The position numbers and the translations under genes were made by a program. Positions 1-5,083 of a stretch of DNA of 6,387 bases are shown here, one piece after another. The notes below the pieces were generated by a model. It saw only the letters and a program-made list of their open reading frames with translations. It was not told where the DNA came from and searched no databases. How positions within the stretch are numbered: position 1 is the first letter of the stretch; every line of letters begins with the position of its first letter. The stretch is from Rhodobacterales bacterium (GTDB taxonomy: Bacteria; Pseudomonadota; Alphaproteobacteria; Rhodobacterales; Rhodobacteraceae): positions 1 to 6,387 of the forward strand of contig JAACVA010000026.1 of NCBI GenBank assembly GCA_009992615.1, given 5' to 3'.

Positions 1-1087
1 TGAGCTGGTCGCATGGGTCGAGGCGTATCTCGACGGGTACGGCATTTCCGCGACGCGGGTTTACGACCCGACGGGCAGAAAGGCGGCGCTGTACGCCAAT
101 GTCGGCCCCGAGGTGGAGGGCGGCGTCGTGTTGTCGGGCCACACCGATGTGGTGCCGGTGGACGGCCAGGCCTGGGACACCGACCCTTGGGTGGTGACGG
201 AAAGGGGCAGCCGGCTGTATGGCCGGGGCACCTGCGACATGAAGGGGTTTGATGCGCTGGCCCTGTCCGCGGTGCCGTTGGCGTTGGAACGGGGGGTGAA
301 GCGGCCGCTGCAAATCGCGCTGAGCTATGACGAAGAGGTTGGGTGTGTCGGCGCGCCGCCGATGATCGACGAGATGGTGAAGCACCTGCCGCGGGCGGCG
401 GCGGCGATCATCGGCGAACCGTCGATGATGAAGGCCGTCAGTGCCCATAAGGGCGGCATCGGGTTTCACACCCACCTGCGCGGCTTCGAGGTGCATTCCT
501 CGCTGATCCATACCGGGGTCAGCGCCATCATGTTCGGCGCAAAGCTGATTGAATGGGCGAACCAGACGAACGCGGCGAATGCCGCCGCCACCCCCGGCGC
601 GTTGGCCGGGGCGTTCGTGCCGCCCTATACAACCTTGCACGTCGGTCAGATTTCGGGCGGTACGGCGCACAACATCACCGCCAAGGATTGCCGGTTCGGC
701 ATGGATTTCCGCGTGGTGCCGGGCGAATCCATGGCAGATTGGAAACGGCGCTTTCTCGACAAGGTGGCCCAGATCGAAGCCGAGATGCAGGCGATCAATC
801 CTGACACCGGCATCGACGTGACGCCGTATTTCACCGTCACCCCCCTCGCACCCGAGGAAAACGGCGTGGCCGAGGGGCTGGCCCGTGCGATCACCGGTGA
901 CAACGGCCGCCACGTTGTCAGCTATGGCACCGAGGCGGGGCAGTTTCAGGAACGCGGCTATTCTGCCGTGGTTTGCGGCCCCGGCGACATCGCACAGGCA
1001 CATCAGCCGAACGAATACATCGAAAAGGCGCAATTCGCGGCAGGCGAGGCGTTTGTTGCCCGCGTGGTGGACAGCCTCTGCGCCTGA
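1..1087 (+). CDS. argE: Acetylornithine deacetylase-like M20 metallohydrolase (ArgE type), 5' end outside window
   Basis: The reading frame is open from base 2 and ends in TGA at 1085-1087, giving 361 visible residues. ArgE is usually about 380-390 residues, so roughly the first 25 are missing to the left. Family knowledge: this cytoplasmic zinc enzyme removes acetate from N2-acetylornithine to give ornithine for arginine synthesis. Sequence evidence, in visible-residue numbering: SGHTDVVPVDG with His47 and Asp49; GRGTCDMKGFDA with Asp79; YDEEVGC with the catalytic/metal Glu pair 111-112; IIGEPS with Glu139; a central dimerisation (lid) domain from about 150 to 260; and AHQPNEYIEKAQF near the C-terminus with the last metal ligand His334. 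These are the complete M20A metal set. The gene is followed after 142 bp by an antiporter gene on the same strand. Many alphaproteobacteria make ornithine through ArgJ and also carry ArgE-like paralogs, so the true substrate may be another N-acyl amino acid. The family is certain, the precise substrate is not. Confidence 0.85.
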   Translation, partial: ELVAWVEAYLDGYGISATRVYDPTGRKAALYANVGPEVEGGVVLSGHTDVVPVDGQAWDTDPWVVTERGSRLYGRGTCDMKGFDALALSAVPLALERGVKRPLQIALSYDEEVGCVGAPPMIDEMVKHLPRAAAAIIGEPSMMKAVSAHKGGIGFHTHLRGFEVHSSLIHTGVSAIMFGAKLIEWANQTNAANAAATPGALAGAFVPPYTTLHVGQISGGTAHNITAKDCRFGMDFRVVPGESMADWKRRFLDKVAQIEAEMQAINPDTGIDVTPYFTVTPLAPEENGVAEGLARAITGDNGRHVVSYGTEAGQFQERGYSAVVCGPGDIAQAHQPNEYIEKAQFAAGEAFVARVVDSLCA

Positions 1088-1134
1088 GCCTGCGCGCCCT
1101 GTCGTGACCGGCAAATTGAATATTCCCGCGGCCG

Positions 1135-1161
1135 GGGGTTGTGGTGCCCGTGACCACCCCC
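1135..1161 (+). terminator. Possible hairpin between argE-like gene and antiporter gene
   Basis: GTGGT at 1141-1145 pairs with ACCAC at 1153-1157 and GGGG at 1135-1138 pairs with CCCC at 1158-1161. This makes a 9-bp GC-rich stem with a 2-nt TT bulge on the left arm and a 7-nt loop. There is no T-tract after it, so it is not a classical intrinsic terminator. It could attenuate read-through or stabilise an mRNA end, or be chance in GC-rich DNA. The surrounding 142-bp gap holds no gene I can support. Confidence 0.25.
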
Positions 1162-1229
1162 ATCTGCGTCAAGCTGCCGCGAGACGCGGCGCCGGCCCTG
1201 CGTAACCGCGTTGCAAAGAAACATCATCC

Positions 1230-2150
1230 ATGGATTTCCTTTACATTCTGCTCGGGTTCGCCGCGCTTCTGGTGGGCGGTGATTTTCTTGTGCGCGGCGC
1301 CGTGGCAGTGGCGCGGCGAATGCGCATCTCACCTCTGGTGATCGGGCTGACGCTGGTCGGGTTCGGCACCTCGACGCCGGAATTGCTGACTTCGGTGCAG
1401 GCCGCACTGGCGGGCAGCCCTGGCATCGCCGTGGGCAATGTGGTGGGCAGCAACATCGCAAATATCCTGCTGATTCTCGGGGTGGCCGCCCTTTTGGCCC
1501 CGATCGCGGTGGCCCGCGCCGGGTTCCGGCGTGACGGCAGTGTTCTGCTGGCGACGACAGTGCTGTGCGTCGGGCTGGTGCTGTGGGGCACGCTGGGGCG
1601 CGGCGCGGGGGGGGTCCTGATGGTGGGGCTGGTCGGCTATCTGATCTATGCCCTGAAAAGCGGCGATGTGGATGAAAGCGAAATTCCCGACACTGCCATG
1701 GCCACCGGGCCTGCGCTTTTGCTTGCGCTTGGGGGGCTGGCGCTGACGTTGGTCGGGGCGCGGTTCCTGGTGACGGGGGCAGTGTCGATCGCGGCGGCGC
1801 TGGGCGTGTCCGAGGCGATCATCGGGCTGACCGTCGTGGCGGTGGGCACGTCCCTGCCCGAACTGGTGACCAGCATCGTCGCGGCGCGCAAAGGCCAGGG
1901 CGATCTGGCCTTTGGCAATGTGGTGGGCAGCAATATTTTCAACATCCTCGGCATTCTGGGGGCGACCGCGCTGATCAAGCCGCTGGCCGTTCCAAGCGAA
2001 ATCATCGGTTTTGACATCTGGGTGATGCTGGCGGCGACCCTGCTGTTGATCGCCCTGACCATGACCGGGTGGCGCATCGGGCGCGGCAAGGGGGCGATTT
2101 TGCTGGGGGCCTACCTTGCCTATCTGGCGGCGCTGCTGGTGATGGCGTAA
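1230..2150 (+). CDS. Calcium/sodium antiporter, CaxA/YrbG family (CaCA superfamily)
   Basis: The 306-residue inner-membrane protein probably exchanges Ca2+ for Na+, or a related cation pair, across the cytoplasmic membrane. It is almost wholly hydrophobic, consistent with about ten membrane segments in two inverted halves. The two diagnostic alpha repeats are visible. The first half has GFGTSTPELLTS (Glu51) followed by GNVVGSNIANILLILG (Asn75). The second has AVGTSLPELVTS (Glu211) followed by GNVVGSNIFNILGILG (Asn235). Equivalent residues lie exactly 160 apart. An acidic hydrophilic loop at about 144-155 (GDVDESEIPD) joins the halves. Length is normal for bacterial YrbG-type proteins (about 300-325). 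The ATG at 1230 is supported by an in-frame TAA at 1203-1205 with no start codon between. The upstream AAAGAAA is only a weak ribosome binding site. A run of eight G at 1607-1614 lies inside the gene but the frame is intact. The ion specificity cannot be told from sequence. Confidence 0.93.
   Translation: MDFLYILLGFAALLVGGDFLVRGAVAVARRMRISPLVIGLTLVGFGTSTPELLTSVQAALAGSPGIAVGNVVGSNIANILLILGVAALLAPIAVARAGFRRDGSVLLATTVLCVGLVLWGTLGRGAGGVLMVGLVGYLIYALKSGDVDESEIPDTAMATGPALLLALGGLALTLVGARFLVTGAVSIAAALGVSEAIIGLTVVAVGTSLPELVTSIVAARKGQGDLAFGNVVGSNIFNILGILGATALIKPLAVPSEIIGFDIWVMLAATLLLIALTMTGWRIGRGKGAILLGAYLAYLAALLVMA
1434..1453 (+). repeat. 20-bp exact direct repeat, copy 1 (copy 2 at 1914-1933), alpha repeats of the antiporter
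   Basis: The 20 bases coding for the start of the GNVVGSN motif are identical at 1434-1453 and 1914-1933, 480 bp apart and in the same reading frame. A further 11-bp identity (ATCGGGCTGAC) occurs at 1341 and 1821, with the same 480-bp offset. This is the DNA-level trace of the internal duplication that defines the cation exchanger fold, kept by the need for the same residues and similar codons. It is not a mobile or regulatory repeat. Confidence 0.9.
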
Positions 2151-2202
2151 CGCCCTCTTGCCGCTGGTCGCGGTGTTTGACAGTGTGAAGCCAACCCCGC
2201 AC

Positions 2203-2207
2203 AGGAG
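2203..2207 (+). promoter_or_regulatory. Ribosome binding site of the M20D amidohydrolase
   Basis: AGGAG ends 10 nt before the ATG at 2218. It decides the start: the frame stays open upstream to a TTG at 2158, but that would place the Shine-Dalgarno sequence inside the gene and add 20 residues not expected at the N-terminus of this family. Confidence 0.7.
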
Positions 2208-2217
2208 CCTGCACACC

Positions 2218-3381
2218 ATGCCCGTCAAGAACCGTTTTGCCGATCTGCTGCCAGACATCACCGCATGGCGGCGCGATTTGCACATGCACCCCGAATTGCA
2301 GTACGACACCCACCGCACCAGCGGCATCGTGGCTGAAAAGCTGGCTGCGTTCGGCTGTGACGATGTGGTGACGGGCATCGGGCGCACCGGCGTTGTCGGC
2401 GTCATCAAGGGGCGCAAGACCGGATCGGGCAAGGTGATTGGCCTGCGCGCCGACATGGACGCGCTGCCGATCATCGAGGATACGGGCCTTGACTATGCCA
2501 GCACCACCCGCGGCAAGATGCACGCCTGCGGCCATGACGGGCACACCGCTATGCTGTTGGGGGCGGCGCAATATCTGGCCGAGACGCGCAATTTTGACGG
2601 CACTGTCGTGCTGATCTTCCAACCCGCCGAAGAGGGCGGCGGCGGTGGACGTGAAATGGTCAATGACGGTTTGATGGAGCGGTTCGGCATCCAGGAGGTG
2701 TATGGTATGCACAACTGGCCCGGAATGCCCGTGGGCACCTTTGCGATCCGGCCGGGCGCGTTTTTTGCCGCCACCGACATTTTCGAGATCACCGTCGAGG
2801 GCAAGGGCGGCCATGGTGCCAAACCGCACGATTGCGCGGATCCGATCGTCGCCGCGTCCCAGATGGTGACGGCGTTGCAAACCATCGCGTCGCGCAACGT
2901 CGATCCGGTGAAACAGGTGGTGGTTTCGGTCACGTCGTTCCAGTCGGAAGGCGATGCCTTCAATGTCATTCCGCCGCGCGTGCATCTGCGCGGCACGGTG
3001 CGCACCCTGGATGAGGGTGTGCATGATCTGGCCGAAACCCGGCTCAAGTCGATCTGCGACCTGACGGCGCAGGCGCTGGGCTGCGTGGCGCAGATCACCT
3101 ACACCCGGAACTATCCGGTGATGGTCAACAGCGAGGCTCAAACTGAATTCGCCGCCGATGTGGCGCGTGATGTGTCGGGCGATTGTGCCGAGGCGCCGCT
3201 TGTCATGGGCGGCGAAGATTTCGCCTTCCTGCTCAACGCGCGGCCGGGGGCCTATATCCTGGTGGGTAACGGTGATACGGCGGGGGTGCATCACCCGAAA
3301 TACAACTTTGACGATAACGCGATCCCGGCGGGCTGTTCCTGGTGGGCCGGCGTGGCGGAACAGCGGATGCCGATCGGCTGA
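2218..3381 (+). CDS. M20D-family amidohydrolase (hippurate hydrolase / N-acyl amino acid hydrolase type)
   Basis: This 387-residue cytoplasmic metallohydrolase cleaves the amide bond of N-acyl amino acids. Known family substrates include hippurate, N-acetyl amino acids and indole-acetyl amino acids. Visible motifs: WRRDLHMHPEL at the N-terminus (about 17-27); GLRADMDALPI (75-85); MHACGHDGH with metal ligands Cys104 and His106; FQPAEEGGGG with Glu138 and Glu139; MHNWPGMPVG with His165; a dimerisation domain at about 185-300 starting EITVEGKGGHGAKPH; and VHHPKYNFDD with His358 as the last ligand. All expected M20D ligands are present and the length is normal. The start is the ATG at 2218 preceded by AGGAG. 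It lies 67 bp after the antiporter gene on the same strand, so co-transcription is possible. It belongs to a different M20 subfamily from the argE-like gene upstream, so the two are not a recent tandem duplication. The physiological substrate is unknown. hipO, amhX or ilr1-like names would all be guesses. Confidence 0.93.
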   Translation: MPVKNRFADLLPDITAWRRDLHMHPELQYDTHRTSGIVAEKLAAFGCDDVVTGIGRTGVVGVIKGRKTGSGKVIGLRADMDALPIIEDTGLDYASTTRGKMHACGHDGHTAMLLGAAQYLAETRNFDGTVVLIFQPAEEGGGGGREMVNDGLMERFGIQEVYGMHNWPGMPVGTFAIRPGAFFAATDIFEITVEGKGGHGAKPHDCADPIVAASQMVTALQTIASRNVDPVKQVVVSVTSFQSEGDAFNVIPPRVHLRGTVRTLDEGVHDLAETRLKSICDLTAQALGCVAQITYTRNYPVMVNSEAQTEFAADVARDVSGDCAEAPLVMGGEDFAFLLNARPGAYILVGNGDTAGVHHPKYNFDDNAIPAGCSWWAGVAEQRMPIG

Positions 3382-3399
3382 CGCACTCATTGCAGGCAC

Positions 3400-3426
3400 G
3401 GCGCCCGGGAATTTGCCTCGGGCGCC
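3400..3426. terminator. GC-rich hairpin between convergent M20D gene and moaA
   Basis: GGCGCCCG at 3400-3407 is the exact inverse complement of CGGGCGCC at 3419-3426, an 8-bp stem. It can be extended inward by GG/CC (3408-3409 with 3416-3417) across one bulged T. It sits 19 bp after the M20D stop and 41 bp beyond the moaA stop, the place expected for a bidirectional terminator between convergent genes. Neither side has a clear T-tract, so the mechanism (intrinsic or Rho-assisted) is open. Confidence 0.55.
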
Positions 3427-3466
3427 CTCTGGCACCGGGTCGCGGGGGCCGGGCCGTGGACGGTTC

Positions 3467-4471
3467 TCAGCCCCCGGTATGGCTCATGTGGCGGGACATC
3501 TGGCCATCGGGGCGCTGCCGGGAATAGTCGAAATCGTGGCCTTTCGGCTTGCGCGCGATGGCGGCGCGAATGGCGTCATCCAACAGCGCGTCGTCCGGTG
3601 AGGCGCGCAGCGGCGCGCGCAGGTCGGCCATATCTTCCTGACCCAGACACATGTACAATCCGCCGGTGCAGGTCAGCCGTACGCGGTTGCAGCTTTCGCA
3701 GAAATTATGGGTCAGCGGCGTGATGAAGCCGATCTTCTGCCCGGTTTCCTCAAGCCGGACATAGCGGGCAGGCCCGCCCGAACGCTCGGCCAGATCGGTC
3801 ACGGTATACCTCTCGCGCAGACGGGCGCGCAGATCCTTGAGCGACCAGTACTGATCCAGCCGATCCTCGTTGCCGAGATCGCCCATCGGCATCACCTCGA
3901 TCCAAGTCAGATCGCAATCGCGCGCGGCGCACCATTCGGCAAGGCTGAACAGCTCATCCTCGTTGAACCCCTTCAGCGCGACAGCGTTCAGCTTGACCCG
4001 CAGCCCGGCCGCCTGTGCCGCGTCGATGCCGCGCAGCACCTGGGGCAGGCGGCCCCAGCGTGTGATCCGGGCGAATTTTGCCTCGTCCAGCGTGTCGAGC
4101 GAAACATTGATCCGCCGCACCCCGGCCGCGTACAGATCGACGGCATATTTCTCCAGTTGCGATCCGTTGGTCGTCAGCGTCAGTTCCGACAGCGCCCCCG
4201 ATTCGAGATGCCGTGACATGGCGCGGAAAAACGTCAGAATATCGCGCCGCACCAAAGGTTCGCCGCCCGTGATGCGCAGCTTTTGTACACCCATCCGCAC
4301 AAATGCCGAACACATGCGATCCAGCTCTTCGAGGCTGAGCAGATCTTTCTTGGGCAGAAACGTCATGTTTTCCGACATGCAATACACACAGCGGAAATCG
4401 CAGCGGTCTGTTACCGACACGCGCAGATAGGAAATGGCACGTTGGAACGGGTCGATCAAGGCATTGTCCAT
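3467..4471 (-). CDS. moaA: GTP 3',8-cyclase MoaA (molybdenum cofactor biosynthesis, radical SAM)
   Basis: This 334-residue enzyme converts GTP to 3',8-cyclo-GTP, the first step of molybdopterin synthesis, before MoaC. The radical-SAM cluster motif CxxxCxxC is at Cys24, Cys28 and Cys31, within LRVSVTDRCDFRCVYC. The SAM-binding RITGGEPLVRRD follows at 66-77, then LTLTTNGS (97-104) and INVSLDTLD (121-129). The second [4Fe-4S] site that binds GTP is CxxC-13-C at Cys258, Cys261 and Cys275, with Arg263 and Arg265 in CNRVRLT. Arg17 and the C-terminal Gly333-Gly334 are also the family's conserved active-site elements. Length is normal and all key residues are present. It is the only molybdenum cofactor gene in the window. 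The ATG at 4471 gives the usual N-terminus IDPFQRAISYLR, but no Shine-Dalgarno sequence precedes it; TTATAT lies just upstream, so a leaderless or very short-leader message is possible. Confidence 0.97.
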   Translation of the reverse strand: MDNALIDPFQRAISYLRVSVTDRCDFRCVYCMSENMTFLPKKDLLSLEELDRMCSAFVRMGVQKLRITGGEPLVRRDILTFFRAMSRHLESGALSELTLTTNGSQLEKYAVDLYAAGVRRINVSLDTLDEAKFARITRWGRLPQVLRGIDAAQAAGLRVKLNAVALKGFNEDELFSLAEWCAARDCDLTWIEVMPMGDLGNEDRLDQYWSLKDLRARLRERYTVTDLAERSGGPARYVRLEETGQKIGFITPLTHNFCESCNRVRLTCTGGLYMCLGQEDMADLRAPLRASPDDALLDDAIRAAIARKPKGHDFDYSRQRPDGQMSRHMSHTGG

Positions 4472-4555
4472 GATATAAGGTTAGGGGGCGTTCGGACGCA
4501 CCGCAAGGGGGCATTGCACATTGCCGTGCCGTGGCAGGAGAGCTAACATGACCAC
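4472..4555. promoter_or_regulatory. Divergent intergenic region of moaA and the lipoprotein gene
   Basis: This 84-bp gap must hold the start signals for both divergent genes unless one is served from elsewhere. On the moaA strand the only AT-rich hexamer is TTATAT at 4473-4478, almost touching the start codon, with no good -35 partner. On the lipoprotein strand TTGCAC (4514-4519) resembles a -35 box but no -10 box follows at the right distance. CATTGC occurs twice, at 4512-4517 and 4519-4524, too short to call an operator. I cannot place either promoter with confidence. Confidence 0.4.
4536..4540 (+). promoter_or_regulatory. Shine-Dalgarno sequence shared by mini-ORF and lipoprotein gene
   Basis: AGGAG, reading on as AGGAGAG, lies 7 nt before the ATG at 4548 but 15 nt before the lipoprotein ATG at 4556. 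The shorter distance is close to the optimum, so ribosomes may be loaded first at 4548. Confidence 0.65.
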
Positions 4556-4559
4556 ATGA
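4548..4559 (+). other. Three-codon mini-ORF (Met-Thr-Thr-stop) overlapping the lipoprotein start
   Basis: ATG ACC ACA TGA is read from 4548 to 4559. Its stop TGA (4557-4559) overlaps the lipoprotein start ATG (4556-4558) as ATGA. It has the better-spaced Shine-Dalgarno sequence of the two starts. It may serve only to deliver ribosomes to the lipoprotein start by termination-reinitiation, or it may be accidental. It is too short to encode a functional product by any normal measure. Confidence 0.3.
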
Positions 4560-5083
4560 AACATGTTGTGTACCCCGCCGCGTTTTGCGGCCTCATCGCG
4601 CTGACCGGCTGTGCGCAAGTCTCGGGTGTCTTGCGCCCGGATCCCGCAGCACCAGCCGCAGCGGCACCCATTGCAGGCTCTGCCCAGCCGGGCGAAGCGC
4701 CGCTGCCAGAGGCCGTGCGCGCAGTGGTCAGCGCGCCACCGCCGCCCAGCGCCGCGCGCACCGCCGAACAGTTCGACACCACCACCGTCGAACAGCGCGC
4801 GGCGGCCGGGGCGGCCCCGTCCAGCGGCGGCGAAGTGCGCCTTGGCGAAACCGTCGCGTCGCTGGGCGACCCCACCCAACCGGGGTTCTGGATCAAATCA
4901 CCTTTGGTGAAAACCGCCGGCCCCGGCCGGATTGAATATCCGGCAACGGGGAAATCCGCCGTGGTTGAGCTTATCCCGATGGGCGGCCCGTCTTCGGGCG
5001 GATCGCAGGTTTCGTTGGCGGCGCTGCGGTTGCTTGAAGCGCCGATCACCGATTTGCCAATGCTGATCGTCTACGCGAATTAG
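4556..5083 (+). CDS. Small Ala/Pro-rich lipoprotein of unknown function
   Basis: The 175-residue protein begins with a short signal peptide (MKHVVYPAAFCGLIALTGC) whose lipobox L-T-G-C places the lipidated cysteine at Cys19. The +2 residue is Ala, which by the enterobacterial rule favours outer-membrane sorting. Residues 26-70 are low-complexity, rich in Ala and Pro, probably a flexible linker. The C-terminal part (about 94-175) looks folded: RLGETVASLGDPTQPGFWIK, then a beta-rich stretch ending in TDLPMLIVYAN. An in-frame TAA at 4544-4546 makes ATG 4556 the earliest start. I recall similar short proteins in Rhodobacteraceae genomes carrying the name D-galactarate dehydratase; nothing here supports that enzyme, which is about 500 residues and not a lipoprotein. 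It is divergent from moaA, and its stop overlaps the convergent alkD-like gene by 4 bp. Function is unknown; a cell-envelope structural role is only a guess. Confidence 0.85.
   Translation: MKHVVYPAAFCGLIALTGCAQVSGVLRPDPAAPAAAAPIAGSAQPGEAPLPEAVRAVVSAPPPPSAARTAEQFDTTTVEQRAAAGAAPSSGGEVRLGETVASLGDPTQPGFWIKSPLVKTAGPGRIEYPATGKSAVVELIPMGGPSSGGSQVSLAALRLLEAPITDLPMLIVYAN

Noticed and set aside
1116..1125. TTGAAT and the 8-bp palindrome GAATATTC in the gap before the antiporter gene
   Set aside because: No matching -10 box lies at the right distance, and an 8-bp palindrome alone is too weak to call an operator.
2177..2182. TTGACA, a perfect -35 box, upstream of the M20D amidohydrolase
   Set aside because: No -10-like hexamer occurs 16-18 bp downstream (sequence there is GC/AG mixed and overlaps the ribosome binding site), and the start of transcription would fall after the Shine-Dalgarno sequence.
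2158..2217. Upstream TTG start extending the M20D protein by 20 residues
   Set aside because: The AGGAG at 2203-2207 points to ATG 2218, and the family normally begins close to the WRRDLHxHPEL motif without such an extension.
1329..2474. Long open frame on the minus strand across the antiporter gene and the start of the M20D gene
   Set aside because: It is antisense to well-supported genes, has low-complexity Arg/Pro/Gln/His composition typical of GC-rich shadow frames, and shows no recognisable domain.
2002..3435. 477-codon open frame on the minus strand across the M20D gene
   Set aside because: It mirrors the M20D coding sequence, whose catalytic motifs are complete on the plus strand. 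The antisense product is Arg/His-rich without domain features, as expected from GC-rich third-position bias.
4917..4930. CCGGCC-CC-GGCCGG inverted repeat inside the lipoprotein gene
   Set aside because: It has a 2-nt loop, too small for a stable hairpin as written, and it encodes an Ala-Gly-Pro-Gly-Arg stretch, so it is explained by GC-rich codon use.
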